Shown: positions 39,066 through 47,857, counted from the stretch's first letter. The stretch is DNA of 64,000 bases from JAOUEA01 sp963790335 (GCA_963790335.1 CAWBOB010000003.1:1-64000); one strand, 5' to 3'. Notes: generated from the letters alone by a model not told the origin. A program made the numbers and translations.

Positions 39066-39635
39066 GAGTCGGCGCTTCGGTAGGGGCGAGGGCATTACCG
39101 CAAGAGCATGGCGTACGGTCAAGCGCCGGGGCAATAGTCCTACGCGGGTCGGCCGACCAGTCCCCGAGCATCAATTGGATCTAGGCCCTCATGCTAGTCC
39201 ATGTCGGACTAGTAATTGCGCTAGGCGCAAGGCCCGGGCGGCTCCGGGCGCTTGATCTTGCTCGGAGGCCTCGATCATCTCGCCGTTCAGCAGTAGCTCA
39301 CGCCCGCATGGAGCACGAGAGCCTCGGCGAGAACAATCTCACGTAGCCGAAGGTGTAACGACCTGCGTGAAACGAGATCGACTGGACGGCCGAAGGGACG
39401 GAAAGCTCATCGGCGAGTGCCTCGGTGCTCCAGCCGAGCCTGGCGTCGGGCGCCAGCCCATAAAGCCATCGACATCGCTGTCGGGCCGTGCCTCCCCTTG
39501 AGGCGGAAGAGAAGATCTCGAGACGCGCTACACCGAAACGCCGGCAATCCCCCCGAGGCGCTCGAGGACGATATCAACCCGGCGATGCCAGCCTTCGACA
39601 CCGCTCATGCTCGCCCAAGACCGTCCCTCGATCGA
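39066..39635. other. Low-GC intergenic stretch without a convincing gene
   Basis: Between the endonuclease and glnA1. A CTAGTCC-atgtc-GGACTAG hairpin lies at 39194-39212. On the minus strand 39290-39600 short segments in different frames look protein-like (GVEGWHRRVDIVLERLGGIAG; LGWSTEALADELSVPSAVQ, helix-turn-helix-like; FHAGRYTFGYVRLFSPRLS) but stops interrupt all frames, so a decayed regulator gene is possible. Confidence 0.4.
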
Positions 39636-41057
39636 CTACACGTCGTAGTAGAGGCCGAACTCGTACGGGTGAGGACGCAGGGCCACCGCGTCGTGCTCCT
39701 CGATGCGCTTGTACTCGATCCAGGTGTCGATGACGTCCTGGGTGAACACGCCGCCTTCGAGCAGCCACTGGTGGTCACGCTCCAGCTCGCCGAGCACCTC
39801 GAGCAGTGAGCCCGGCACCTGCTTCACGGCGGCGTGCTCCTCGGGCGGAAGGTCGTACAGGTCCTTGTCGATCGGGTCGGGCGGCTCGAGCTTGTTCTTG
39901 ATGCCGTCGATACCGGCCATGAGCATCGCGCTGAACGCCAGGTACGGGTTGCACGACGGGTCGGGGGTGCGGAACTCCAGCCGCTTCGCGCCGGGACCCT
40001 TGCCCCCCAACGGGATGCGGACGCACGCGCTGCGGTTCCGCTGCGAGTACACGAGCTTGATCGGCGCCTCGTAGCCCGGTACGAGCCGGCGGTACGAGTT
40101 CGTGGTCGGGTTCGTGAACGCGAGCAGCGAGGGCGCGTGGGCGATGAGACCGCCGATGTACCACCGGGCCATGTCGCTGATGCCGCCGTAGCCGACCTCG
40201 TCCCAGAAGAGGTTCTCGTCGCCTTCCCACAGCGACTGGTGCGTGTGCATGCCCGAGCCGTTGTCCATGAACAGCGGCTTCGGCATGAACGTGACGGTCT
40301 TGCCCGCCTGGTACGCCGTGTTCTTGACGACGTACTTGTACTTCATGACGTTGTCGGCGGTCGTGAGCAGCGTGTCGTAGCGCATGTCGATCTCGGCCTG
40401 GCCGGCGGTGCCGACCTCGTGGTGGTGCACCTCGATCGTGAGCCCGACCTTCTCCAGGTTCAGCACCATGTCGGTGCGCAGGTCCTGGTACTTGTCCATC
40501 GGAGGAAGCGCGAAGTACCCGCCCTTGTACCGGGGCTTGTAGCCGAGGTTGCCGCCTTCCTCGACGCGGCCGCTGGTCCATGCGCCGGCGACGGAGTCGA
40601 CGTGGTAGTACCCCTCGAACTCGTTCTGGTCGTAGCGGATCGAGTCGAAGATGTAGAACTCGGCCTCCGGCCCCCAGTACGAGCGGTCGGCGATGCCCGT
40701 CTGCTTCAGGTAGAGCTCGGCCTTCTTCGCGATGTTGCGCGGGTCGCGCGAGTAGTCCTCGCCGGTCACCGGGTCCTTCACGAAGCACGTGATGTTCAGC
40801 GTCGCGTGCTTGGTGAACGGATCCATGTATGCGGAATCGGGATCGGGCATCAGCAGCATGTCCGACTCCTGGATCTCCTGGAAGCCGCGCACGCTGGAGC
40901 CGTCGAAGGGCTGCCCCTCGGTGAGCTTCTGCTCGGTCAGCTCGTGCACCGGTACCGACAGGTGCTGCACCTGCCCGGGCAGATCCGTGAACCGGAAGTC
41001 GACGATCTCGGCTCCCTGCTCCTTGGCCATCGCGATGACGTCCTTCGGTGTTGCCAC
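39636..41057 (-). CDS. glnA: Glutamine synthetase type I (GlnA1, adenylylatable)
   Basis: 473 residues, intact, GTG start giving MATPKDVIAMAKEQGAEIVDFRFTD. Blocks: GQPFDGSSVRGFQEI, YWGPEAEFYIFDSIRYDQNEFEGYYHVDS, EVHHHEVGTAGQAEIDMRY, PKPLFMDNGSGMHTHQSLWEGD, LVPGYEAPIKLVYSQRNRSACVRIP, LEFRTPDPSCNPYLAF and the adenylylation loop DKDLYDLPPEE with the target Tyr. The C-terminus ends RPHPYEFGLYYDV. Main ammonium-assimilating enzyme, dodecameric, under GlnE control. The divergent upstream region carries GlnR-like boxes. Confidence 0.97.
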   Translation of the reverse strand: MATPKDVIAMAKEQGAEIVDFRFTDLPGQVQHLSVPVHELTEQKLTEGQPFDGSSVRGFQEIQESDMLLMPDPDSAYMDPFTKHATLNITCFVKDPVTGEDYSRDPRNIAKKAELYLKQTGIADRSYWGPEAEFYIFDSIRYDQNEFEGYYHVDSVAGAWTSGRVEEGGNLGYKPRYKGGYFALPPMDKYQDLRTDMVLNLEKVGLTIEVHHHEVGTAGQAEIDMRYDTLLTTADNVMKYKYVVKNTAYQAGKTVTFMPKPLFMDNGSGMHTHQSLWEGDENLFWDEVGYGGISDMARWYIGGLIAHAPSLLAFTNPTTNSYRRLVPGYEAPIKLVYSQRNRSACVRIPLGGKGPGAKRLEFRTPDPSCNPYLAFSAMLMAGIDGIKNKLEPPDPIDKDLYDLPPEEHAAVKQVPGSLLEVLGELERDHQWLLEGGVFTQDVIDTWIEYKRIEEHDAVALRPHPYEFGLYYDV

Positions 41058-41120
41058 GCGCGTCCCCCTTCGAGTCGATCGACCGATGCGCCAAGCCTAC
41101 GAGCCGGTGGGGGCCCGCTC

Positions 41121-41158
41121 GTGACCCCGCCGTTAACTCTGGGTTACGGCGGACGGTT
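41121..41158. promoter_or_regulatory. Candidate GlnR binding site in the glnA1 upstream region
   Basis: Four 5-mers at exact 11-bp spacing: GTGAC (41121), GTTAA (41132), GTTAC (41143) and CGGTT (41154), each separated by 6 bp. GlnR boxes are gTnAC-n6-GaAAC repeats with this helical phase. The first and third match the a-site well; the b-sites are degenerate. The site lies between divergent glnA1 and the 30-residue ORF. Confidence 0.5.
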
Positions 41159-41212
41159 TGCGTGGGAACGCGGTCAGGGTAAGCCCCTCGCATTGACCGG
41201 AAGGAGGGCCAC

Positions 41213-41305
41213 ATGCTTGCAGCGCTCAACATGGGATTGGTCGGCACGATCATCCTCATCGCGATCATCGTCGCCGTGGTGCTGTTCTTCATGCGTCGCG
41301 CCTGA
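41213..41305 (+). CDS. 30-residue single-span membrane protein
   Basis: AAGGAGGG sits 4-5 nt before the ATG, the best ribosome site in the neighbourhood. The product starts MLAALNMGLVGT and continues as one long hydrophobic helix (IILIAIIVAVVLFF) ending MRRA, i.e. N-out with positive C-terminus inside. A 12-bp terminator hairpin follows 28 nt after the stop, so it is a complete transcription unit. No family recognised. It shares its promoter region with glnA1. Confidence 0.7.
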   Translation: MLAALNMGLVGTIILIAIIVAVVLFFMRRA

Positions 41306-41333
41306 CGGCGCCGCGCGGGCTTCGGCACACGAA

Positions 41334-41366
41334 GGCCCCGTCCGCGAGGGGGGAGCGGACGGGGCC
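41334..41366 (+). terminator. Hairpin terminator of the small membrane-protein gene
   Basis: GGCCCCGTCCGC-gagggggga-GCGGACGGGGCC, 12-bp perfect stem. The stretch 41367-41580 that follows holds no supported gene. Confidence 0.7.
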
Positions 41367-41580
41367 CCGGTGAGGGTCGGCTCGCGTCGGCGCGGGCGCC
41401 CGAAGGCTGCCGCGGCGGTCGCCGGCGCGAGCCGGGAACGACGGTCGGTGCCGCGTGGCCGAGGGGAGTTCGTCCGGGGGGACGAGTGCGGCCCCGATGT
41501 CGCCGTTCACGAGGGTCATCGGCGCTACAGCGACCCGCGGCGCAGAGCCCCAACGAGTCATTTCGCGTGACGACGATGTG

Positions 41581-42846
41581 CTAGGCCATCGGTCCTCGGC
41601 CGCGGGGCGAGCTCGCACCGGCGAGATGGCGCACGACGCCTTCGGCCACGACCGCGGCATCTTCCCCGACGCCGCAGAGCAGCGAGGACTTCCGCTTCCG
41701 GAGGAAGTGCACGCCGACGAAGAAGAGTCCCGGCACGACCGTGCTGGCGCCGTCGTGCTGACGGGGGAAGCCGATCTCGTCGCACACGCCGGCGATCCGC
41801 ATCCATCGATAGTCGGGACGGAAGCCGCCCGAGACGATCACGGCGCCGAGCGTCGCGACGTCGAGCCACTCGACCGCGCCGGCCGCATCGAAGGGCTCGG
41901 GCGTCGGCAGCGACGGATCCTTCATCCCCCGCTCGGCACAGAGTTCCGAGACCGAGCGGGCGAAGTCGAGGTAGCGCTCATCCGACCACGCCACGCTCTC
42001 GCCCAGATCGCCGGCGAATCGGATGCGAGAACCGTCGCAGCCGGCGAAGCGACCGGTGAGCCGCGCGCCCTGGTCGCCGGAGCGTGCGGACGTGCAGGTC
42101 GTGGCCGCCCCTGGTACCGCTGGCCGTCACGTTGGCGGCGAGCCTGGCCGCCGGGGATGGCAGCGTCTCGATGCCGCCCTCGAGGAATCCGGTCTCGAGG
42201 CCCCACCACAGCAGATCGTGGTCGCCGATCCGGCGCGGTGCCCACGATGCCTTGCCGCACGAGACGACGACCTCGCGCCCGGCCTCGCAGAGCTCCTCGG
42301 CGATCTGGCACCCGGACTGACCGTTGCCGACGACCAGCACGCGCGCCGTCGGGCAGCATCTCGGGGGAACGGTAGGAGCGTGTGTCGAAGGTCGGAAGGC
42401 CCCCGGGCAGACGATCGGCGCCCGGCGGACGGTGGGGTCGCTGGTATGCCCCCGTGCACGTCACCACCGAGCGGGCCGCGATCGGCCCGACCGACGTGTC
42501 GAGCAGGAAGCCGTCGTCCGCAGCCCGTGAGCGACCTGACCTCGACGCCTGTTCGGACCTCGCCGGCGCTCGCCGCGCGTACCGTTCGAGGTACGCGACG
42601 ATGTCGCTCCTGGGCATGAAGCCGTCGGGGTCGTCACCGTCGTAGGCCATGCCCGGAAGACGCAGCCCCCAGTTCGGCGTGTTGACCCTGAAGCTCTCCC
42701 AGAGCCCTGCCCAGCTCGATCCGACCCGATCGCGCTCGAGCACGACGTGCTCGATGCCCGCACGCGGCCAGCTCGTGGCTCGTGGCGAGGCCCGCCTGGC
42801 CCCCGCCGATCACGGCGACGTCGATCGTCTCGGTCACCGCCGTCAT
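41581..42846 (-). CDS. CzcO-type FAD/NAD(P)-dependent monooxygenase (frames broken)
   Basis: About 420 residues over four or five breaks between 42050 and 42780. FAD motif VAVIGGGQAGLATSHELA, then VVLERDRVGSSWAGLWESFRVNTPNW (typical of flavin-containing monooxygenases: the RVGxxW...NTP block), PRSDIVAYLERYA, NADPH motif VLVVGNGQSGCQIAEEL, and GAVIVSGGFRPDYRW, PGLFFVGVHFLRKRKSSLLCGVGEDA in the C-terminal part. Likely oxidises N, S or carbonyl substrates; identity unknown. ATG 42846 overlaps the stop of the GlnR gene (ATGA). Confidence 0.8.
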
Positions 42847-43517
42847 CGGTCGGGGGCCTCCGGGGCGGCAGCACGGTAGCCGACGCCACGGACCGTCTCG
42901 ATCAGGTGCTCGTGCTCGGGACCGAGCTTGGCTCGCAGCCGCCGCACGTGCACGTCGACGGTGCGCGTTCCCCCGTAGAAGTCATAGCCCCACACCTCGC
43001 GGAGCAGCGCAGGCCTGGTCGAGACGCGGCCCGGCCGGGCCGCGAGGTACCGGAGCAGCTCGAACTCCTTGTACGTGAGGTCGAGCGGACGCCCCGCCGC
43101 CGTCGCGCGATAGCTGTCGGTGTCGAGCGAGAGGGGGCCGAGACGGGTCAGGGCTCCGTCGCCGCTTCCCGTGCGATGGCGGAGCATCGCGAGACGTGCT
43201 CGCAGCTCCGCCGCCGGCGCGCCGGGATAGATGAGCTCGTCTGCGACCTCATGCCATGGGAAGCGCTCGATCGCGTCGCGTTCCACGACGACGACGACCG
43301 GCAGGCGTGCCCCCCGCTCGTGCAGCGACCGGGACACGGACCACGCCTGGGCGGGATGCTCGGCTCCGTCGATGAACGCCGCCTGCGGCTCGAGCCGGAT
43401 GAGGTGGTCGATCGACCGGATCGAGAGGGGCTCGAGCTTGAGGTCGGCGCCGATCTCCCCCAGGGCCGGAAGCACGACCTCGGGCGGACGATCCGAGAGC
43501 AACCCGAGCACCGTCAT
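42843..43517 (-). CDS. glnR: GlnR-like OmpR-family orphan nitrogen regulator
   Basis: 224 residues, intact. The receiver-like N-domain (VLGLLSDRPPEVVLPALGEIGAD, AAFIDGAEHPAQAWSVSRSLHERG, LPVVVVVERDAI) keeps one Asp but lacks the full phospho-acceptor set, as in GlnR. The winged-helix domain LDLTYKEFELLRYLAARPGRV, LLREVWGYDFYGGTRTVDVHVRRLRAKLG is the characteristic GlnR sequence. It controls glnA, amt and nir genes in other actinobacteria; glnA1 is 1.8 kb away with a candidate site. No histidine kinase is adjacent, consistent with an orphan regulator. Confidence 0.85.
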   Translation of the reverse strand: MTVLGLLSDRPPEVVLPALGEIGADLKLEPLSIRSIDHLIRLEPQAAFIDGAEHPAQAWSVSRSLHERGARLPVVVVVERDAIERFPWHEVADELIYPGAPAAELRARLAMLRHRTGSGDGALTRLGPLSLDTDSYRATAAGRPLDLTYKEFELLRYLAARPGRVSTRPALLREVWGYDFYGGTRTVDVHVRRLRAKLGPEHEHLIETVRGVGYRAAAPEAPDR

Positions 43518-43526
43518 GGCCGCTCC

Positions 43527-43532
43527 ACGATA
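43527..43532 (-). promoter_or_regulatory. -10 element of glnR
   Basis: TATCGT on the minus strand, 9 nt before the ATG at 43517. Confidence 0.45.
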
Positions 43533-43553
43533 TCGGCTCGATCCGGCGGCCGG

Positions 43554-43559
43554 TACCCT
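43554..43559 (+). promoter_or_regulatory. -10 element of the hydrolase-moaD-like operon
   Basis: TACCCT, 9 nt before the ATG at 43569; divergent from and 21 bp away from the glnR -10. Confidence 0.45.
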
Positions 43560-43568
43560 TGACCTGCG

Positions 43569-44357
43569 ATGACGACGCTGCAGGGCATCACCTCGCACCA
43601 ATGGAGGGTGGCCGCGGAGACCTTCCGGGTGAGGACCGACGATGGGGTGAAGATCCACGGGTCCTGTCTCGGCGACCCCGACCCCGCTCGTCCCGCCCTG
43701 ATCCTGGCGCACGGCATGATCGGGTGGCATCGCAAGCCCAAGTTCGCGGCCTTCGCCGAGCGGCTCACGCCGTGGTTCACCGTGTTCGCGATGGACCTGC
43801 GCGGTCACGGGCAGAGCGAGGGCGTCTGCGACTTCGGAGGCGACGAGATCCACGACGTCGAGGCGGTGCACCGGCTCGCCCGCGACCGGGGTCACGACAT
43901 GGCGATCTCGTGCGGCACGTCGATGGGCGCGATCGCGTCGATCCGCCACGGTGGCCTGATCGGCGGCATGCAGGCGGTGGTCGGCATCTCGTCGCTCGCC
44001 TACTGGGATTGGCACGACGACGCGCACCCGCGCGCCCGCCGGGACATGCACGCGCGCATCGGCACGCCGGCCGGGCGCGCGGCCCTGCGGGCGTTCGGCG
44101 TGCGCATGCCCGACCGGTGGGAACCGCCGGAATCACCCGAGGAGGTCATCGGCAAGGCCGCCCCGACGCCGGTCGTGATCGTGCACGGCGCCGACGATCG
44201 GCTGTTCCCGCCCTCGCACGCCCACCGCCTCTACGAGGCGGCGGGCGAACCCAAGCGGCTGCTGATCGGCGAGGGCTTCGGCCACGCGGAGGACGGTCTC
44301 ACCCCCGCGTTCGCCCGCAAGCTCGTCGACGTGCTCGGGGAGATGGTGGGCCTGTGA
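43569..44357 (+). CDS. Alpha/beta-hydrolase fold protein
   Basis: 262 intact residues. PALILAHGMIGWHRK oxyanion loop, FAMDLRGHGQSEG, nucleophile elbow CGTSMGA (GxSxG), acid in VHGADDRLFPP and His in GEGFGHAEDG complete the triad. Typical of lysophospholipase-like or exosortase-associated hydrolases; substrate not predictable. The stop overlaps the GTG of the MoaD-like gene. Confidence 0.85.
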   Translation: MTTLQGITSHQWRVAAETFRVRTDDGVKIHGSCLGDPDPARPALILAHGMIGWHRKPKFAAFAERLTPWFTVFAMDLRGHGQSEGVCDFGGDEIHDVEAVHRLARDRGHDMAISCGTSMGAIASIRHGGLIGGMQAVVGISSLAYWDWHDDAHPRARRDMHARIGTPAGRAALRAFGVRMPDRWEPPESPEEVIGKAAPTPVVIVHGADDRLFPPSHAHRLYEAAGEPKRLLIGEGFGHAEDGLTPAFARKLVDVLGEMVGL

Positions 44358-44587
44358 AGGTGCGGCTCTTCGCGGCGCTTCGGGAGATCGCCGGTGATGC
44401 TTACGTCGATGCCAGCGGGCACACGGCCGGGGAGGTCGTCGACGACCTGTCCGGTCGGTTCGGGGAGCGCTTCGCTCAGATCGCCGGGGTGGGCTCGATC
44501 GTCGTCAACGGCGAGCGGGCCGATCGGAGCCTGGCGCTCGCCGAGGGCGACGAGGTCGCGCTGCTTCCCCCCGTCAGCGGAGGCTGA
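44354..44587 (+). CDS. MoaD/ThiS-family ubiquitin-like sulfur carrier
   Basis: 77 residues from a GTG overlapping the previous stop (GTGA). Beta-grasp pattern VRLFAALREIAGDAYVD, GSIVVNGERADRSLALAEGDEVALLPPVSGG with the C-terminal Gly-Gly that is adenylated and thiocarboxylated. Candidate donor for molybdopterin synthesis, which would suit the molybdopterin oxidoreductase at 29-30 kb; MoaE is not in the window, so another sulfur-carrier role is possible. Confidence 0.8.
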   Translation: MKVRLFAALREIAGDAYVDASGHTAGEVVDDLSGRFGERFAQIAGVGSIVVNGERADRSLALAEGDEVALLPPVSGG

Positions 44588-44609
44588 GGCGCACGCGTCG
44601 CTTCCCTGC

Positions 44610-44615
44610 GATACT
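44610..44615 (+). promoter_or_regulatory. Putative -10 of the lipid-kinase gene
   Basis: GATACT, 9 nt before the ATG at 44625. Confidence 0.35.
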
Positions 44616-44624
44616 GGGCCACTC

Positions 44625-45539
44625 ATGCGCTTCCAACGAGTACTGCTGATCGTGAACCCCGTGGCGCGCACGGTCTCCAAACCGATGCTCGCCGTCATCG
44701 AGAAGGCGCTGTCGGCCGACTTCCGGCTCGAGGTGATCGAGACCAAGGAACGCGGGCACGCCAACGAGATCGCGACCCAAGCGGTGCACGAGGGCGCCGA
44801 CATGGTCGTGGTGTTCTCCGGTGACGGCACGATCAACGAGGTCGTGAACGCGCTCGCGGGAACCAGGACCGCGCTCGGGGTGCTGCCGGGTGGAGCGACG
44901 AACATCCTGGTGCGCGCGCTGGGACTGCCGATCGAGCCGATCGATGCCACCGGCGTGTTGATCGGGAAGGCGCTCGACGACGAGGCGTTCAAGCTGCACC
45001 TCGGCAAGGCCGACGGGCGGTACTTCGCGGTGAACTGCGGGGCCGGCGTCGATGCGGCGGCGATGGCGCGCATGGACGCGAAGTACCCGAAGACCAAGGC
45101 GAAGTTCGACCGCGTGGCGTTCCGCAGCGTCGCCTGGGAGCTGCTCGTCAGCTACGCGGGCAAGCGTCCGGACCTCGAGGTCACGATCGACGGTGGCAAG
45201 GCCGAGCCCTCACTGTCGGTGATGGTGGGCCGCACCGATCCATACACCTACTACAAGGATCGCGGTCTGCGCATGACGCCCCAGGCGTCGCTCGACACCG
45301 GTCTCGACGTATTGAGCATGCGCAAGCTCGCCCGCCGGAACGTGCCCCGCATCGCAGCCCAGGTGTTCGGGTCGGCTCGCCACGTGCAGAGCCGAGACAT
45401 CGACTACCGCCACGATGCATCGCATGTGCTGGTCACCTCCGATAGCCCGTTCCCCGTGCAGGTCGACGGCGATTCGTTGGGTGATCACGAGCGGCTCGAG
45501 ATCGAGCTGGCTCGGGAAGCGCTGTGGGTCGTGGCCTGA
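44625..45539 (+). CDS. Diacylglycerol-kinase-family lipid kinase
   Basis: 304 residues, intact. RVLLIVNPVART begins the catalytic domain; VVVFSGDGTINEVVNALAG is the nucleotide-binding GDGT motif and LGVLPGGATNILVRALGLP the conserved second loop. The C-terminal beta domain has YFAVNCGAGVDAAAM and FPVQVDGDSLG (the conserved Asp-Gly). Belongs to the DagK/YegS/sphingosine kinase group; likely phosphorylates diacylglycerol for phospholipid recycling. Confidence 0.88.
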   Translation: MRFQRVLLIVNPVARTVSKPMLAVIEKALSADFRLEVIETKERGHANEIATQAVHEGADMVVVFSGDGTINEVVNALAGTRTALGVLPGGATNILVRALGLPIEPIDATGVLIGKALDDEAFKLHLGKADGRYFAVNCGAGVDAAAMARMDAKYPKTKAKFDRVAFRSVAWELLVSYAGKRPDLEVTIDGGKAEPSLSVMVGRTDPYTYYKDRGLRMTPQASLDTGLDVLSMRKLARRNVPRIAAQVFGSARHVQSRDIDYRHDASHVLVTSDSPFPVQVDGDSLGDHERLEIELAREALWVVA

Positions 45540-45552
45540 GCCGAACCGTGCG

Positions 45553-46929
45553 GTGGGCCATCGTGCGCTGGCGGTGGCGGGGATCGCCGGCTCGCTCACG
45601 GTGGTCGCAGCACCCCGTGCGACCGCGGCTGGGCGTCAGCCACCCGACATCGTGCTCATCATCACCGATGACCAGCGAGCCGACACCTTCCAACACATGC
45701 CCCAGCTCGAACGGCGCCTGATCCGGCCGGGGGTGCGTTTCCGATCGGCGTTCGTGCCGAACCCCTCGTGCTGTCCCAGCCGGGCGAGCTTCTACACCGG
45801 CGACTACTCGCATACCACCGGCGTCTGGAAGAACACCGGACCCTACGGAGGCGTGCAGGCATTCGACGATTCCTCCACGCTCGCGACCTGGCTGCAGGAC
45901 TCCGGCTACCGCACGGGTCTGTTCGGCAAGTACATGAACGGGTACAGGGATCCGGCCACCGAGCCGCCGGGGTGGAGCGAGTGGTTCGCCTTCATCTCCG
46001 GCGGCGGCCGTGCCTACTATGGCTTCAACGCCAGCCACAACGGCTCGCTGGAAACCTTCCCCGAGACCGTGTACTCGACCACCGAGACGTCGCAGCGGTT
46101 GGCGACCTTCATCAGATCGACACCCACGGCCAGGCCCCTGTTCGCCGTCTGGACGCCGGTCGCGCCGCATCGGCCGTTCGTCGCCGAGCAGCGCCATGCC
46201 GATGCCAGGATCGACGTTGCCCCGTGGCGCCCGCCCAACTACAACGAGCGCAACGTCTCGGACAAGCCCACCTGGGTCCGTCGCAACGATCGCCTCGATG
46301 CCGGGTCGCGGTCGGCGATCGACGGCGACCGCCTCGGGCAGTATCGAACGTTGCTGTCGGTCGACGATGGGGTCGCCCGGATCGTGCGGGCCCTTCGCCG
46401 CGCGGGCCGACTCTCGAACACGATGCTCATCTTCACCTCGGACAACGGGCTCATGTGGGGGGAGCATCGCCTCACGCGCAAGGCCGTCCCGTACGAGGGA
46501 GCGTCGCACGTGCCGCTCATCGTCCGCTACGACCCCGTGACCAGGGATCGGCGCGGAGCAACGTCAGCAGCGCTCGTCAGCAACATCGATATCGCTCCCA
46601 CGATCATGGAGATCGGTGGGCTGAGTCCGCCTTCCCCGGTCGACGGATCGAGTCTCGCACCGGTGCTCGACGGATCGGTGCGGACGATCCGCACGAAGCT
46701 CGTGATCGAGCACGCGGGCAGCGACGCTCCCGCCTACTGCGGCGTCCGCACGAAGCGCGAGCTCTTCGTGCGCTACTCGACCGGTGAGGAGGAGTACTAC
46801 CGGCTCGACCGCGACCCGTGGAGCCTCGTCAACCTCGCCGGGCGAGCGGCGGTGCGGTCCGAGATGGTTGAGCTGCGGAGCTACGCGCGGAGTGAGTGCC
46901 GGCCCCCTCCGCCGGGTTTCGGGTGGTAG
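45553..46929 (+). CDS. Secreted sulfatase
   Basis: About 458 residues from GTG 45553, which gives a signal peptide (ALAVAGIAGSLTVVAAPRATAAG). Metal/active-site blocks: DIVLIITDDQRADTF (two Asp), FVPNPSCCPSRASFYTG with the C-x-P-S-R motif whose first Cys would become formylglycine, TGLFGKYMNGY, VAPHRPFV and IFTSDNGLMWGEHR. Closest to the N-acetylglucosamine-6-sulfatase-like group of S1 sulfatases. It would release sulfate outside the cell; the sulfate-assimilation genes follow on both strands. No formylglycine-generating enzyme in the window. Confidence 0.87.
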   Translation: MGHRALAVAGIAGSLTVVAAPRATAAGRQPPDIVLIITDDQRADTFQHMPQLERRLIRPGVRFRSAFVPNPSCCPSRASFYTGDYSHTTGVWKNTGPYGGVQAFDDSSTLATWLQDSGYRTGLFGKYMNGYRDPATEPPGWSEWFAFISGGGRAYYGFNASHNGSLETFPETVYSTTETSQRLATFIRSTPTARPLFAVWTPVAPHRPFVAEQRHADARIDVAPWRPPNYNERNVSDKPTWVRRNDRLDAGSRSAIDGDRLGQYRTLLSVDDGVARIVRALRRAGRLSNTMLIFTSDNGLMWGEHRLTRKAVPYEGASHVPLIVRYDPVTRDRRGATSAALVSNIDIAPTIMEIGGLSPPSPVDGSSLAPVLDGSVRTIRTKLVIEHAGSDAPAYCGVRTKRELFVRYSTGEEEYYRLDRDPWSLVNLAGRAAVRSEMVELRSYARSECRPPPPGFGW

Positions 46930-46968
46930 CCGACCGGAGCGGCTGATGCGTCACGTCAGCGATCAGGG

Positions 46969-47709
46969 CTAGCGAGGTCGGTCGCCGTCCACCTGGGCCT
47001 CGGACTCGTGGATGCCGCATTCCCACTTCGACAACCCGGCCCATCTGCCCGCTCGTTCGGGTTCGCCCGCGAACCGGAGCCGTGTGCACGGTGCGCATCC
47101 GATCGAGGCGTACCCGAGGTCGTAGAGCGGGTTGTGCGGAAGGTCGTGATCGGCGAGGTAGGCCCACGTGTCGCGCCGGGTCCACGACGCGACGGGATTC
47201 ACCTTGACCATCATGTGACCCGGCTCGAGCTCGTACTGCTCCACGAACGGCGCATCGGCCCGCGTCGGTGAGGAGTCACGCCGGAACGCCGTGACCCAAG
47301 CGTCGAGCCCGCGCAGCGCCTCGAACATCGGGCGAACCTTGTTGAGGTCGCAGCATCGCTCGGGATCGCGCTCGTACAACCGTTCCCCGTATCGCTCGGC
47401 CTGCTGCTCGACGGTGAGCTCGCCGTGCAGCTCGATCACGTTCAGTCCGAGCCGCTCGGTGAGCTGCTGCTTGAACGCAAGGGTCTCCGCGAACTGGAAC
47501 CCCGTCTCGAGGAACAGCACCGGAACGTCGGATCGGATCGTCGAGGCCATGTGCATGATCGCCGTGCCTTCGGCTTGGAACGCCGACGCGATGGCGATGC
47601 GCTGGAGCCCCGAGGTCTCGAGAGCCCACCGCAGGATCGCTCGAGGATGCTCGTGCTCGAACGATGCGTTGAGCGCGTCGAGTTCGTCGTCGCGAAGAAG
47701 GGTTTCCAT
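46969..47709 (-). CDS. cysH: Assimilatory adenylylsulfate (APS) reductase
   Basis: 246 residues from ATG 47709 (an in-frame ATG at 47778 would add 23 residues). RIAIASAFQAEGTAIMHMAS is the PP-loop-like nucleotide site, PVLFLETGFQFAETLAF the substrate region, and ERCCDLNKVRPMFEAL plus IGCAPCTRLRF supply the four [4Fe-4S] Cys that distinguish APS from PAPS reductases. The catalytic Cys is in KWECGIHE. Reduces APS to sulfite with thioredoxin-type electrons. Divergent from sat across a shared operator. Confidence 0.93.
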   Translation of the reverse strand: METLLRDDELDALNASFEHEHPRAILRWALETSGLQRIAIASAFQAEGTAIMHMASTIRSDVPVLFLETGFQFAETLAFKQQLTERLGLNVIELHGELTVEQQAERYGERLYERDPERCCDLNKVRPMFEALRGLDAWVTAFRRDSSPTRADAPFVEQYELEPGHMMVKVNPVASWTRRDTWAYLADHDLPHNPLYDLGYASIGCAPCTRLRFAGEPERAGRWAGLSKWECGIHESEAQVDGDRPR

Positions 47710-47750
47710 GGCAGCAGCCCACCCCCGGGTGTGGGAAGCCCGGTCCGCGG

Positions 47751-47767
47751 AGCATACCTCGTATGCT
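47751..47767. promoter_or_regulatory. Palindromic operator overlapping symmetric -10 elements of cysH and sat
   Basis: AGCATAC-ctc-GTATGCT is a perfect 7-bp inverted repeat. TATGCT at 47762-47767 is a good -10 for sat, and its mirror TATGCT on the minus strand (47756-47751) for cysH, so one bound dimer would silence or switch both genes. Confidence 0.5.
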
Positions 47768-47857
47768 GTGGCGGTCATCGGCCCGCCCGGGCGACGACGC
47801 CGTCCCGATCAACGCTTCGACCTCGACGTCGACCGACCATGTCAGGAGCCGGCACAC

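Noticed and set aside
39407..39601. 64-codon minus-strand ORF near glnA1
   Set aside because: Ser/Arg-rich frame; more protein-like segments occur in other frames and are interrupted, so I treat the stretch as non-coding or decayed.
36978..39635. Integrated phage or insertion element
   Set aside because: Lower GC and a defence gene, but no integrase, transposase, att-like repeats or phage structural gene.
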